Shown here piece by piece: positions 11,094 to 21,628 of a stretch of 32,272 nt of DNA. The translations under genes and the position numbers were made by a program. The notes under the pieces were generated by a model. The model ran no database searches, was not told the origin of the DNA, and saw nothing but the letters and a program-made list of their open reading frames with translations. Position 1 is the first letter of the stretch; each line of letters begins with the position of its first letter. Location: NCBI GenBank assembly GCA_020249045.1, contig JADCGK010000170.1:1-32272 (forward strand). Direction: 5' to 3'. This DNA comes from Azospirillum sp. Its GTDB lineage: Bacteria; Pseudomonadota; Alphaproteobacteria; CACIAM-22H2.

Positions 11094-12077
11094 ATGCGCG
11101 CCGCTTGGTACACGAAATTCGGTCCCGCCGCCGAGGTGCTGGAGATCGGCGTCCTGCCCGATCCCGAACCGGGGCCGGGCGAAGTGCGCGTCAAACTCGC
11201 CGCGTCCGGCGTCAATCCGTCGGACGTGAAATCCCGACTGCCCGGTTCGCGCAATACGGTCTATCCGCGCGTGATCCCGCATTCGGATGGGGCGGGCACG
11301 ATCGATAAAGTCGGCGAGGGCGTGGACCCGGGCCGCGTCGGCGCGCGGGTATGGGTGTTCAACGGCCAATGGAAGCGCGCCGACGGCACGGCCGCCACAC
11401 ACATCTGTTTGCCCGCGGAATTCGCCGTGTCCCTGCCCGCGAATGTCGGCTTCGACGTGGGCGCGTGTCTGGGCATCCCGGCGTTGACCGCGTGGCGCGC
11501 CGTGACGATGGCGGGCGGCGTCGCACGCCGCACTTTGCTGGTCACCGGTGCCGCCGGGGCGGTCGGGCACGCGGCCGTGCAGATGGCGCGTTACGAGGGG
11601 GCGGCGAAGATCCTCGCGACCGTCTCCTCGCCCGAAAAAGCCGCGATCGCGCGCGCGGCGGGCGCCGATGCGACGATCGACTACAAGACCGAGGACGTGG
11701 CCGCGCGCGTGAAGGAACTCACGGGCGGCGAGGGCGTGGACCGGATCGTCGAACTCGACGTCGCCGGAAACGCCAAGTCGATCCCCGAGGCGCTGAAGCC
11801 CGGCGGCATGCTGGTCGTCTACGGGTCGAACAAGCCCGAATTCACGCTGCCCTTCGGGCCGATGATCGTGAAGAACCTGACGGCGGCGTTCTTCATCGTC
11901 TACGAGCTTTCGCCCGCCTTGCGCCGCGAAGGGGCGGCCTACGTCAATTCGCGCTTGGCCATGGGCCAGCTCGAAACGCGCATCGCGGCGAAGTTCCCGC
12001 TCGCGGAGATCGCCAAGGCGCACGAGGCGGTCGAAAGCGGTGCGGCGATCGGCAACGTGGTGCTGACGCTGGATTGA
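11094..12077 (+). CDS. NADPH:quinone reductase-like zinc-independent MDR dehydrogenase
   Basis: The 327-residue medium-chain dehydrogenase/reductase likely reduces quinones or activated alkenes with NADPH. Evidence is the GroES-like N-terminal half ('VLPDPEPGPGEVRVKLAASGVNPSDVK', 'PRVIPHSDGAGTIDKVGEGV') and the Rossmann loop 'LLVTGAAGAVGHAAVQMA' (about residues 147-165), with 'AGADATIDYKTEDVAARVKELTGG' behind it. The cysteine ligands of zinc alcohol dehydrogenases are missing, which fits the quinone-reductase branch. GGAGGAG precedes the ATG closely. The gene follows the DUF305 gene by 30 bases and may be co-transcribed. The physiological substrate is unknown. Confidence 0.9.
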   Translation: MRAAWYTKFGPAAEVLEIGVLPDPEPGPGEVRVKLAASGVNPSDVKSRLPGSRNTVYPRVIPHSDGAGTIDKVGEGVDPGRVGARVWVFNGQWKRADGTAATHICLPAEFAVSLPANVGFDVGACLGIPALTAWRAVTMAGGVARRTLLVTGAAGAVGHAAVQMARYEGAAKILATVSSPEKAAIARAAGADATIDYKTEDVAARVKELTGGEGVDRIVELDVAGNAKSIPEALKPGGMLVVYGSNKPEFTLPFGPMIVKNLTAAFFIVYELSPALRREGAAYVNSRLAMGQLETRIAAKFPLAEIAKAHEAVESGAAIGNVVLTLD

Positions 12078-12120
12078 GCGCCTCGTCGCGGGGTGGCGCG
12101 CCAACCGCCGTCCGCGCGCG

Positions 12121-12148
12121 TTGACCCGGGGCGCCAAGGGGCTACATT
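12121..12148 (+). promoter_or_regulatory. Predicted promoter of uvrB
   Basis: TTGACC (12121-12126) and TACATT (12143-12148) are 16 bases apart. The predicted start near 12155-12158 abuts the ATG at 12159. No GTTC-N7-GTTC type SOS box is visible beside it. Confidence 0.4.
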
Positions 12149-12158
12149 CCCCTTCCGC

Positions 12159-14374
<2,216 letters not shown>

Positions 14375-14378
<4 letters not shown>

Positions 14379-15574
14379 TCGCCGTCGTCGTCCCGCTGGC
14401 GGCGACGCTGGCGATCCAGATCGCGGTGTCGGGAGCGGGATTGTCGGGGCCGGTGATCGCCCCCATCGCCAACGACGATCTGGGCCTTGCCGCGGCCTTC
14501 GTCGGCGTCTACGTCGCCTTCATGTACGCGACCGCCGCCGTGGTCACGGCCACGTCGGGGGCGTGGCTTCAGCGTTTCGGCGCGGTGGGGACGAGCCAGA
14601 TCTGCCTGAGCTTTTCGGGCCTGTCGCTGTTGTCGATCTCGACCGGAACGCTGGCGGGCTTCGCACTCGCGGGTTTTCTTGCGGGCGTCGGCTACGGTCC
14701 GACGACGCCCGCGTCCTCCGCGATCCTGGCGCGCGTCGGCCGCCCCGAACAACGCAATCTGATCTTCTCGATCAAGCAAACGGGCGTTCCGGCCGGCAAC
14801 ATGCTGGCCGCGGCCGCGATCCCGTCCCTGGCGCTGGCGTTCGGCTGGCAGACGGCCGCGGCGATGGCCGGCGCGGTCGTGCTGGCGCTGGCGGCGGGGA
14901 TGACGCCGTTGCGCGCGCGGCTGGATTCGGGCGCGGCCATCGCGCGCTCGCCCACGCTGCGCGCGGCGCTGGTCGGACCGATGCGTCAAATTCTGGCCGA
15001 GGATCCGTTGCGCAAACTCGTGCTGATCTCGGTCGCGTATTCGGGGCTGCAGGGCGTGTTGTCGACCTTCATGATCGTGTTTTTGGTCGAGGAGGCGGCG
15101 CTGGGCGTGGTCGCCGCCGGCTTCGTGCTCGCCGCGGCGCAGATCGCGGGCGTTGGCGGACGCGTGCTGTGGGGCGTCGTCGCCGATCGGTTCGGACGGC
15201 CGTTGCGCGTCCTGGGGTTGCTGGGGCTGGCGATGGGGGCTTTCGGGGTGGCGATGGCCGTTTTCGGCACGGGCCTGTCCTATCCGGCGCTGACCGTGCT
15301 GGCGATGGGCTTCGGCGGCACGGCCGTCGCCTGGAACGGCGTCTATTTGGCCGAACTCGCGCGCCTCGCCGGACCCGCGCGGGCGGGCGAAATCGTCGGC
15401 GCGGGCGGCTTGTTCACCTTCGGCGGCGTCGCGCTTCTGCCGTCGGCCTTCACCGCGATCGTGCTGGCGGCGGGCAGTTACGCATTGGCGCTGGCCTTGG
15501 TCTCGATCCCGGCGATTCTGAGCGGCGTTTGGCTGTTGCGCGGGAACCCGGCGGAGGTTAAGCCCGCGCCATGA
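14375..15574 (+). CDS. MFS-family transporter
   Basis: The 399-residue inner-membrane protein has about twelve transmembrane helices and the architecture of the major facilitator superfamily. A conserved inter-helix region reads '[43 protein letters not shown]' and is characteristic of cyanate/nitrate-type or uncharacterised MFS members. The second half repeats the pattern from about residue 200 ('[26 protein letters not shown]'). The GTG start overlaps the uvrB stop (GTGA), and the stop overlaps the following SDR start (ATGA), so it is inside a coupled operon. Cargo is unknown. A pterin or folate link is tempting from the next two genes but is not shown by sequence. Confidence 0.9.
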
Positions 15575-16329
15575 TCCCCGCATCGATCCCCCGCGCCGCC
15601 CTCGTCACCGGCGGCGCCAAGCGTTTGGGCGCCCTGTTCGCCCGCACGCTCGCCGCCGACGGCTTCCGCGTCGCCGTCCACTACAATGCCAGCGCGGCCG
15701 AAGCCCAGGCGCTGGCGGCCGAAATCGGCGGCGTGGCGCTGCAAGCGGATCTCGCGCGCGAGGCGGACGTCGTGCGCCTCGCCCGGCAAGCGCGCGCCGA
15801 ATTGGGGCCGCTGGGCGTGGTCGTCAACAACGCCTCGCTGTTCGAGCGCGACGAAGCGCTCGACGCCACGCGCGAAAGCTGGGACGCGCATCTGGAAGCC
15901 AATCTGCGCGCGCCGTTCGTGCTGATCCAGGACCTCGCCCGGCATTTGCCCGCCGGGGCCGAAGGCGTGGCCGTCAACCTGATCGATCAGCGCGTCTGGA
16001 ACCTCACGCCGCATTTCACCAGCTACACGCTGTCCAAGGCCGGGTTGTGGACGCTGACGCAAACGCTGGCGCTGGCGCTCGCCCCGCGCGTGCGCGTCGC
16101 CGGGATCGGACCGGGCCCCACCTTGCCGTCGCCGCGCCAGACCCAAGCCCAGTTCGACCGCCAGGTCGCCAGCGTGCCGCTGAAGCGCGGGCCCGGCCTC
16201 GACGAGATGGCGGCGGGGCTGCGCTTCATCCTGGGCGCACCCGCCTTCACCGGGCAGATGCTGGCCCTCGACGGCGGGCAGCATCTGAACTGGGCCGCGG
16301 TCGCCCCGAACGCGGAGCCGGAGGAGTGA
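15571..16329 (+). CDS. SDR oxidoreductase of the pteridine reductase / FolM type
   Basis: This 252-residue short-chain dehydrogenase is probably a dihydromonapterin or dihydrofolate reductase. The cofactor loop is TGGAKRLG (13-20), where the Arg of the TGxxxRxG form selects NADPH, as in PTR1 and FolM. 'VVNNAS' follows at 84-89. The active site reads Asp139 - Tyr152 - Lys156 within 'NLIDQRVWNLTPHFTSYTLSK'. The aspartate 13 residues before the tyrosine, in place of the usual SDR serine, matches the pattern known for PTR1 (Asp181/Tyr194). It is followed directly by folB with a GTGA overlap, which supports a pterin role. A general SDR with another substrate remains possible. Confidence 0.85.
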   Translation: MIPASIPRAALVTGGAKRLGALFARTLAADGFRVAVHYNASAAEAQALAAEIGGVALQADLAREADVVRLARQARAELGPLGVVVNNASLFERDEALDATRESWDAHLEANLRAPFVLIQDLARHLPAGAEGVAVNLIDQRVWNLTPHFTSYTLSKAGLWTLTQTLALALAPRVRVAGIGPGPTLPSPRQTQAQFDRQVASVPLKRGPGLDEMAAGLRFILGAPAFTGQMLALDGGQHLNWAAVAPNAEPEE

Positions 16330-16694
16330 ACGCGCAACCCGGCACGCGCACGCTGCTGATCCGCGATTTGGTGCTGGCCGCGCGCATCGGCGTGTTCGAC
16401 CGGGAAAAGACCGCCGCCCAGCGCGTGCGGATCGGCGTCGAACTCGAGGTGCTGGACCGGCCGGTCGACGACCGGCGCATCGGCGACGTCGTGCGGTACG
16501 ACAAGTTGATCGCCGAGATCCGCGCGATGCTGGCCGAGGGCCACATCAACCTCGTCGAAACCCTGGCCGAGCGGGTCGCGGCGATCTGTCTGCGTCCGGC
16601 GGACGCGCGCGCGGCGCGCGTGCGCGTGGAAAAGCTCGACATCGAACCCGACGCGGCCGCCGTCGGCGTGGAAATCCGCCGTTTCCGGACCTGA
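16326..16694 (+). CDS. folB: Dihydroneopterin aldolase
   Basis: FolB cleaves 7,8-dihydroneopterin to 6-hydroxymethyl-dihydropterin and glycolaldehyde in folate synthesis. The 122-residue protein has the family blocks 'RIGVFDREKTAAQRVRIGVEL' (about 20-40), 'VVRYDKLIAEIRAML', 'HINLVETLAERVAAICL' with the conserved glutamate of the pterin pocket, and 'RVRVEKLDIEPDA' with the catalytic lysine. The GTG start at 16326 overlaps the TGA of the SDR gene, which fixes it; the frame is open further upstream only as a shadow of that gene. It closes the uvrB - MFS - SDR - folB operon. Some members also act on dihydromonapterin (FolX-like), which cannot be ruled out. Confidence 0.93.
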   Translation: MNAQPGTRTLLIRDLVLAARIGVFDREKTAAQRVRIGVELEVLDRPVDDRRIGDVVRYDKLIAEIRAMLAEGHINLVETLAERVAAICLRPADARAARVRVEKLDIEPDAAAVGVEIRRFRT

Positions 16695-16723
16695 TTGCCG
16701 GAAACGCGGTTCCGGCATAGGTT
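16695..16723 (+). promoter_or_regulatory. Predicted promoter with internal inverted repeat, upstream of orf98-epmA-epmB
   Basis: TTGCCG (16695-16700) and TAGGTT (16718-16723) are spaced by 17 bases. The spacer is filled by an inverted repeat, TGCCGGAA (16696-16703) and TTCCGGCA (16710-16717), with a 6-base loop. The predicted transcript start falls at about 16730-16733, on the ATG of the next gene. TTTCCGG (16682-16688) can pair with CCGGAAA (16698-16704) as an alternative. Confidence 0.5.
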
Positions 16724-16732
16724 CCGGCCGCC

Positions 16733-17029
16733 ATGCAGACGATCCGCATTTCCGGGCTCGAGGACGGCCGCCGGGCGCTGGCCGCCGGAGGCCCCGCGCG
16801 CGTGGCCTTGCCGGTGGATGCGGGCGGGGCGGCGTGGGCGGCGGAAATCGCGCGACTGCTTCGCGCCGAATTTCCCGATGCGCTCGCCGGGGTTTGCGCC
16901 GATTGCGGCGACAGTGCGGGTGCCGCGCTGGCGGCCTTGCGCGAAGGTCTGACCGAAATCGGCTTCGACGGCCCGGCCGAAATCGCCGCCAAGCTCGAAG
17001 CGGCGGGGGCGCGGATCGTCCGTGACTGA
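16733..17029 (+). CDS. Uncharacterised 98-residue protein preceding epmA
   Basis: I do not recognise this small protein. It starts MQTIRISGLEDGRRALAAGG, has no signal peptide or membrane segment, and looks like a compact alpha/beta cytoplasmic domain. Its most striking part is 'GVCADCGDSAGAALAALREG' (about 53-72), a Cys-x-x-Cys followed by Gly-Asp and an Ala-rich helix, and it ends 'LEAAGARIVRD'. Codon usage is like its neighbours. The ATG lies where the predicted promoter would start transcription, and no ribosome site is present. Its end overlaps the GTG of epmA by eight bases, so it is translated together with epmA and epmB. A link to EF-P modification is inferred only from this coupling. 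Confidence 0.75.
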   Translation: MQTIRISGLEDGRRALAAGGPARVALPVDAGGAAWAAEIARLLRAEFPDALAGVCADCGDSAGAALAALREGLTEIGFDGPAEIAAKLEAAGARIVRD

Positions 17030-18113
17030 CGCGATCCCCTGGTGGCGGCCCGACCGCTTCGCGCGCAAGCGCGAGAATTTGACCCTGCGCGGCAAGGCGC
17101 TGCGCGCCACGCGCGGCTTTTTCGAGGCGCGCGCGTTCGACGAGGTCGAAACGCCCGCGCTGCAGGTGTCGCCGGGGCTGGAGCCGCATCTGATGGCCTT
17201 CCAGACCGTTCTGCGCGACCCGGGCGTCCGGCTCGCGCGGCGGCTTTACCTCCACACCTCGCCCGAATTCGCGATGAAGAAGCTTCTGGCCGCCGGCGTG
17301 CCGCGCCTGTGGCAACTCGCGCGCTGCTTCCGCAATTCCGAACGTTCGGCCACGCATCACCCCGAGTTCGCGATGCTCGAATGGTACCGGGCGGAGGCCG
17401 ACTACGGCGCGCTGATGCAGGATTGCGAGGCGTTGCTCAAGCACGTCGCGCGCGAATGCGGCGTCGAACGCCTGCGCTGGGGCGGCAAGGCCGCCGATCC
17501 GGCCGCGCCGTTCGAACGCTTGAGCGTCGCCGAAGCCTTCGCGCGCTATTGCGGCTTCGATTTGCTGGCGTGTTGCCCCGACCCGCGCGATCCGGGCGCC
17601 GAGGCCAAAGCGCTCGACCGTCTGGCGGCGGCGTCGCGCGCGCTCAACATGGTGCCGCACGAGGGCGATCGCTGGGACGATTACTTCTTCCGGCTGTTCT
17701 TCGAGCACGTCGAAGGCAAGCTGGGCGTCGGCCGGCCGACGATCCTTTACGACTATCCCGTCCATATGGCGGCACTGTCGCGGCCAAAGCCGGGCGACCC
17801 GCGGCTGGCGGAACGCTTCGAGCTTTACGTTTGCGGCCTCGAACTCGCCAACGCGTTCGGCGAATTGACCGACGCGGCCGAGCAGCGCCGGCGCTTCGAC
17901 GCGGACCAGGACCTGAAATTGAAGCTCTATCGCGAACGCTATCCGATCGACGAGGATTTCATGGCGGCGCTCGAGCACGGCCTGCCGCGCGCGGCCGGCA
18001 TCGCGCTCGGTTTCGACCGGCTGGTGATGCTGCTCGCGGGCGCGGCGCGCATCGACGACGTGATCTGGGCGCCGGTGGCGCTCGCCGGCTTCGAAGACCC
18101 GGGTGCCGTGTGA
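17022..18113 (+). CDS. epmA: EF-P--(R)-beta-lysine ligase
   Basis: EpmA (PoxA/GenX/YjeA) is a class II lysyl-tRNA-synthetase-like enzyme that activates beta-lysine with ATP and joins it to a lysine of elongation factor P. The 363-residue protein lacks the tRNA anticodon-binding domain. Class II motif 2 is seen in 'RLYLHTSPEFAMKKLLAAG' and 'RLWQLARCFRNSERSATHHPEFAMLEWYRAEADY' (about 70-125). 'GLELANAFGELTDA' is the lysine-binding segment and 'GIALGFDRLVMLLAG' is motif 3. The GTG start at 17022 overlaps the preceding gene by eight bases. The epmB start follows at TGATG. The substrate protein EF-P is encoded at 21721-22287 and keeps the target lysine. Confidence 0.95.
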   Translation: MTDAIPWWRPDRFARKRENLTLRGKALRATRGFFEARAFDEVETPALQVSPGLEPHLMAFQTVLRDPGVRLARRLYLHTSPEFAMKKLLAAGVPRLWQLARCFRNSERSATHHPEFAMLEWYRAEADYGALMQDCEALLKHVARECGVERLRWGGKAADPAAPFERLSVAEAFARYCGFDLLACCPDPRDPGAEAKALDRLAAASRALNMVPHEGDRWDDYFFRLFFEHVEGKLGVGRPTILYDYPVHMAALSRPKPGDPRLAERFELYVCGLELANAFGELTDAAEQRRRFDADQDLKLKLYRERYPIDEDFMAALEHGLPRAAGIALGFDRLVMLLAGAARIDDVIWAPVALAGFEDPGAV

Positions 18114-19129
18114 TGGACGATTCCAAACGCCCCACATTGCGCGCGCCCGCGGCGCTTCTGGCCGAAGGATTGATCGACGCCGACGCCCGCGCGGCGATCG
18201 AACGCGTGGCCGAACGCTACGCGATCGCGATCACGCCCGACGTGCTCGATGCCATCGACCGCGCCGATCCGGCCGATCCGATCGCGCGCCAATACGTTCC
18301 GACCGCCGCCGAACTCGAGACGACGCCCGAGGAACGCGCCGATCCCATCGGCGACGATTCGCACGCGCCCGTGAAAGGCGTTGTCCACCGCTATCCCGAC
18401 CGCGCCTTGCTCAAGCCCACGCATGCCTGCGCGGTCTATTGCCGGTTCTGCTTCCGGCGCGAAACGGTGGGCCACGGCGGCGAAGCGCTGGACCCCGCGG
18501 CGCTCGATGCGGCGATCGGCCACATCGCCGCGACGCCCGCGATCCGCGAAGTGATCCTGACCGGCGGAGACCCTCTTGTTCTTTCCCCGCGCCGCTTGCG
18601 CGATCTGATCGAACGCCTCTCCGCCATCGAACACGTCGATTGGCTGCGCGTGCACACGCGCGTGCCCGTCGCCGATTCCGGCCGCGTGACGCCCGAGCTT
18701 GTCGAAGCGCTCAAGGCAGGCAAGACGATCTGGGTCGCCGTGCATGTCAATCATGCCCGCGAACTCACGCCGGCGGCGCTCGCGGCGTGCGCGAAACTCG
18801 TCGATGCGGGAATCCCCCTGGTGTCGCAGACCGTCCTGCTCAAGGGCGTGAACGATGACGCGGATACGCTCGACACGCTGTTCCGCGCGCTCGTCAAGAA
18901 CCGCATCAAACCCTATTACCTGCACCATGGCGATTTGGCGCCGGGGACGTCGCATTTCCGCACGACGCTCGACGACGGCCGCGCGTTGATGCGGACCTTA
19001 CGCGGGCGGCTTTCGGGCCTCGCGCAGCCCACTTATGTGCTCGATATCCCCGGCGGGACGGGGAAAATCCCCGTGCAGCCGGATTGGTTCGATGCGGACG
19101 GCCGCCCGATTTCGCCCCTGAAGGTTTGA
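18113..19129 (+). CDS. epmB: EF-P lysine 2,3-aminomutase (radical SAM, KamA family)
   Basis: EpmB converts alpha-lysine to beta-lysine with a radical SAM cluster and PLP. The 338-residue protein matches the E. coli EpmB length. It carries the [4Fe-4S] motif CAVYCRFC (Cys106, Cys110, Cys113), 'ILTGGDPLVLS' (the SAM-binding GGDP), and 'YVLDIPGGTGKIPV', where Lys318 is the expected PLP lysine. The N-terminus 'YVPTAAELETTPEERADPIGDD' is typical of the family. The start ATG overlaps the epmA stop (TGATG), so they are co-translated. Being beside epmA and near efp, the EF-P role is favoured over catabolic lysine 2,3-aminomutase. The next gene converges 36 bases downstream with no obvious terminator. 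Confidence 0.94.
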   Translation: MDDSKRPTLRAPAALLAEGLIDADARAAIERVAERYAIAITPDVLDAIDRADPADPIARQYVPTAAELETTPEERADPIGDDSHAPVKGVVHRYPDRALLKPTHACAVYCRFCFRRETVGHGGEALDPAALDAAIGHIAATPAIREVILTGGDPLVLSPRRLRDLIERLSAIEHVDWLRVHTRVPVADSGRVTPELVEALKAGKTIWVAVHVNHARELTPAALAACAKLVDAGIPLVSQTVLLKGVNDDADTLDTLFRALVKNRIKPYYLHHGDLAPGTSHFRTTLDDGRALMRTLRGRLSGLAQPTYVLDIPGGTGKIPVQPDWFDADGRPISPLKV

Positions 19130-19165
19130 CGTCTTCGATGGGCGCCAGACGACGCGCGAAGCCCC

Positions 19166-19918
19166 CTATCCCGCCGCCAGCTTGACGAACGCCTTCAGAT
19201 CCTCGGCGAGGTCGGCGACGGCCGCGTCCCACAAACGCTGCCCCGCCTCGATCGAGGCGAGGTTGGGGTTCGAGCCGATGCGCCCGTCGGGGAAATTGCG
19301 CCGGTAATCGGCCGCGTCGGTGAATTCGCCGCGCGGCGCCACCTCCGGCTCCATCTTCGCCTTGCGCACCGCCTGCGGATACACGGCCCAGGTCAACGCG
19401 ACCTCCGACGGCGTGGCGTGGCTGCCCTCGCTGTCGCCGTAGAGCTCGCGCGAGATCGCCTTGACCTTGGCGCTTTCGTACCAATTGCGCAGTTTGCAGC
19501 GGATCGGCGGCCGGTTGCCCGGCCGGGCGAGCGAGGATTCCGCGTAGAGTTCCGAAAACGCCGCCGAAAACGGCGCGACGTTGCCGCCGTGGCCGTTGAC
19601 GAAATAGAAATGCGTGAAGCCGTGCCGGGCGAGGCTTTCGACGTTGTCCTTGACGACGGCGATCAGCGTCGACGGGCGCAAGGTCATCGATCCCGGAAAG
19701 CCGAGATGGTGCTGGGCCATGCCCACCGCGATGGTGGGGGCGACCAGCGTGCCCGTGACCTCGCCCAGCTTGCGCCCCACCGCCTCGCCGCAGATCGCAT
19801 CGGTGCCGATCAGGCCGGTGGGCCCATGCTGCTCGGTCGACCCGATGGGCACGATGATCGCGGTCGAACGCTTCAGATAGGTCTCGACTTCGGGCCACGT
19901 CTGCAGATGGAGCAACAT
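19166..19918 (-). CDS. Creatininase-family amidohydrolase
   Basis: The 250-residue protein belongs to the creatininase/MftE/ArfB family of metal-dependent amide hydrolases. Metal ligands are visible in '[17 protein letters not shown]' (Glu29, His31, Asp40), 'FVNGHGGN' (His110) and a later '[15 protein letters not shown]' with the last glutamate ligand. GAGGAA lies seven bases before the ATG at 19918. The frame is open upstream, but there the sequence is the promoter region and hairpin shared with the aldolase, so the shorter start is preferred. The gene stands alone and diverges from the class I aldolase. No creatinine, mycofactocin or riboflavin partner genes are present, so the substrate is unknown. 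Confidence 0.88.
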   Translation of the reverse strand: MLLHLQTWPEVETYLKRSTAIIVPIGSTEQHGPTGLIGTDAICGEAVGRKLGEVTGTLVAPTIAVGMAQHHLGFPGSMTLRPSTLIAVVKDNVESLARHGFTHFYFVNGHGGNVAPFSAAFSELYAESSLARPGNRPPIRCKLRNWYESAKVKAISRELYGDSEGSHATPSEVALTWAVYPQAVRKAKMEPEVAPRGEFTDAADYRRNFPDGRIGSNPNLASIEAGQRLWDAAVADLAEDLKAFVKLAAG

Positions 19919-19961
19919 CCGGGGATTCCTCGTTGTTTTCCCGACCATAGAAGCCCGTTCC

Positions 19962-19982
19962 GGCCCCCTCGACAAGGGGGCC
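19962..19982. repeat. Inverted repeat between divergent creatininase and aldolase genes
   Basis: GGCCCCCT (19962-19969) and AGGGGGCC (19975-19982) are perfect 8-base arms around CGACA. The loop holds the candidate -35 of the aldolase (TCGACA) and, on the other strand, a possible -35 TTGTCG for the creatininase gene. No U-run follows on either strand. Confidence 0.6.
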
Positions 19983-19997
19983 GTCCAAAGCTAGAAG
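19969..19997 (+). promoter_or_regulatory. Predicted promoter of the class I aldolase gene
   Basis: TCGACA (19969-19974) and TAGAAG (19992-19997) are 17 bases apart. The expected transcript start near 20004 leaves a leader of about 50 bases that contains CAGGAGAG ahead of the GTG start. Confidence 0.5.
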
Positions 19998-20054
19998 ACC
20001 TCGCCTTTATCCCCCGCCCCGGCTCCAGGCCCGTCCGTTTCAGGAGAGACCCAA

Positions 20055-20975
20055 GTGAAGGTCACGCAGAAGGTCAAGAAAATCCTCGCCAATTACGAGA
20101 GCGACAACCCCGGCACGAAGGCGAACATCGCGCGCCTGCTGATGCACGGCAAGCTGGCCGGCACGGGCAAGATGGTGATCCTTCCGGTCGATCAGGGCTT
20201 CGAGCATGGCCCGGCGCGGTCCTTCGCGCCCAATCCGCCGGCCTACGATCCGCACTACCATTTCCAGCTGGCGATCGACGCGGGGCTGAACGCCTACGCC
20301 GCCCCCCTCGGCATGCTCGAAGCCGGCGCGGACACCTTCGCGGGCGCGATCCCGACCATCCTCAAGGTCAATTCGGCGAACTCGCTGTCGACGAACAAGG
20401 ACCAAGCGGTCCATGGGTCCGTCGAGGACGCGCTGCGCCTGGGCTGCTCGGCGATCGGCTTCACGATCTACCCGGGCTCCGAAGACCAGTACGAGATGAT
20501 GGAGGAGATCCGGGAGATGATCCTGGAGGCCAAATCCGTCGGCCTCGCGGTCGTGATGTGGAGCTATCCGCGCGGCGGCAAGCTCGACAAGGCCGGCGAA
20601 ACCGCGTTCGACGTGTGCGCCTATGCCTGCCATATGGCGGCACTGCTGGGTGCGCACATCATCAAGGTCAAGCCGCCCACCGCCGTGCTGTGGCAGGAAG
20701 AAGCCAAGAAGGTCTACGAAGCGCGCAAGATCGATGGCTCGACCCTCGCCAAGCGCATCGAGCATGTGATGAAGACGGCCTTCGAGGGCCGCCGCCTCGT
20801 CGTGTTCTCGGGCGGCGAAGCGAAGGACGAAGCTTCGCTGCTGGCCGAGATCAAGGCCTTGCGCGACGGCGGGGCGACCGGCTCGATCGTCGGGCGCAAC
20901 GCCTTCCAGCGTCCGCGCGAGGAAGCCTTGGCGCTGCTCGAAAAGATCGTCGCGATCTACAAGGGCAACGACTGA
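20055..20975 (+). CDS. fbaB: Class I fructose-bisphosphate aldolase (archaeal/DhnA type)
   Basis: This 306-residue enzyme cleaves fructose-1,6-bisphosphate to triose phosphates through a Schiff base, without metal. The DhnA/FbaB branch is recognised by '[14 protein letters not shown]' (about 40-53), '[23 protein letters not shown]', '[11 protein letters not shown]' and '[15 protein letters not shown]', where Lys204 or Lys206 is the expected Schiff-base lysine. The C-terminal '[11 protein letters not shown]' and '[16 protein letters not shown]' bind the phosphate. The GTG start has CAGGAGAG upstream. thiE starts five bases after its stop, so they share a transcript. The leader and divergent palindrome suggest regulation together with or against the creatininase gene. 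Confidence 0.93.
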   Translation: MKVTQKVKKILANYESDNPGTKANIARLLMHGKLAGTGKMVILPVDQGFEHGPARSFAPNPPAYDPHYHFQLAIDAGLNAYAAPLGMLEAGADTFAGAIPTILKVNSANSLSTNKDQAVHGSVEDALRLGCSAIGFTIYPGSEDQYEMMEEIREMILEAKSVGLAVVMWSYPRGGKLDKAGETAFDVCAYACHMAALLGAHIIKVKPPTAVLWQEEAKKVYEARKIDGSTLAKRIEHVMKTAFEGRRLVVFSGGEAKDEASLLAEIKALRDGGATGSIVGRNAFQRPREEALALLEKIVAIYKGND

Positions 20976-20980
20976 TCCGA

Positions 20981-21622
20981 ATGGCGGCCGCGAACAAGAC
21001 CCGCCTCTATCTGATCACGCCGCCGGATTTCGATCCGGCGGCGTTTTCGCCCCGGCTCGACGCGGCGTTGGGCGCGGGCGATGTGGCGTGCCTGCAATTG
21101 CGCCTGAAGAACGCCGACGACGCGAAGATCGGCGCCGCCATCGCCGCCCTCAAACCGATCGCGCACCGTCACGACGTGGCGTTCATCCTCAACGACCGGC
21201 CCGATCTCGCCGCCGCGCATGATTGCGACGGCGTGCATATCGGCCAGGACGACACGCCCTATGCCGAGGCGCGCAAGCTGCTGGGCAAGGACCGCATCGT
21301 CGGCGTGACCTGCCACGATTCCAAGGATCTCGCCTTCGCGGCGGCGGAGGCAGGCGCGGACTACGTCGCCTTCGGCGCGTTTTTTCCCTCGACGACCAAG
21401 GAAGTCACGAAGACGCGCGCCCCGGTCGGCTTGATCGAGGAATGGGCGAGCTTCGTCACCGTGCCGTGCGTGGCCATCGGCGGGATCACGGCGGAGAATT
21501 GCGGCCCGCTCGTCAAAGCGGGGGCTGATTTCCTCGCCGTCGCCGGTGCCGTCTGGAACCATCCGCAAGGCCCCGCCGAAGCCGTCAAGGCATTCGGGAA
21601 GGTGCTGAAATCCGGCGTTTAG
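20981..21622 (+). CDS. thiE: Thiamine-phosphate synthase
   Basis: ThiE couples the hydroxymethylpyrimidine and thiazole phosphates into thiamine phosphate. The 213-residue TIM barrel shows '[10 protein letters not shown]' (about 37-46, the QLR motif), '[24 protein letters not shown]' (pyrophosphate and magnesium binding), '[11 protein letters not shown]', '[16 protein letters not shown]' and '[29 protein letters not shown]' (phosphate loop). The ATG at 20981 follows the aldolase stop by five bases. The frame is open far upstream only as a shadow of the aldolase and creatininase genes. No TPP riboswitch can fit here because the gap is too small, and no other thi gene lies in the window. Confidence 0.92.
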   Translation: MAAANKTRLYLITPPDFDPAAFSPRLDAALGAGDVACLQLRLKNADDAKIGAAIAALKPIAHRHDVAFILNDRPDLAAAHDCDGVHIGQDDTPYAEARKLLGKDRIVGVTCHDSKDLAFAAAEAGADYVAFGAFFPSTTKEVTKTRAPVGLIEEWASFVTVPCVAIGGITAENCGPLVKAGADFLAVAGAVWNHPQGPAEAVKAFGKVLKSGV

Positions 21623-21628
21623 GGTCGA

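Noticed and set aside
12078-12158. SOS (LexA) box upstream of uvrB
   Set aside because: No GTTC-N7-GTTC or GAAC-N7-GAAC pair is visible in the gap, so damage induction by LexA is not supported here.
19130-19165. Terminator between epmB and the converging creatininase gene
   Set aside because: Only five-base arms (CTTCG/CGAAG) and no T-run are present, too weak to call.
19919-19975. Longer creatininase-family N-terminus
   Set aside because: The extra codons cover the promoter palindrome and a TTG start without a ribosome site. The ATG at 19918 has GAGGAA upstream and begins the conserved fold.
20976-20980. TPP riboswitch for thiE
   Set aside because: thiE begins five bases after the aldolase stop, so no leader exists, and no THI-box-like sequence is seen before the aldolase.
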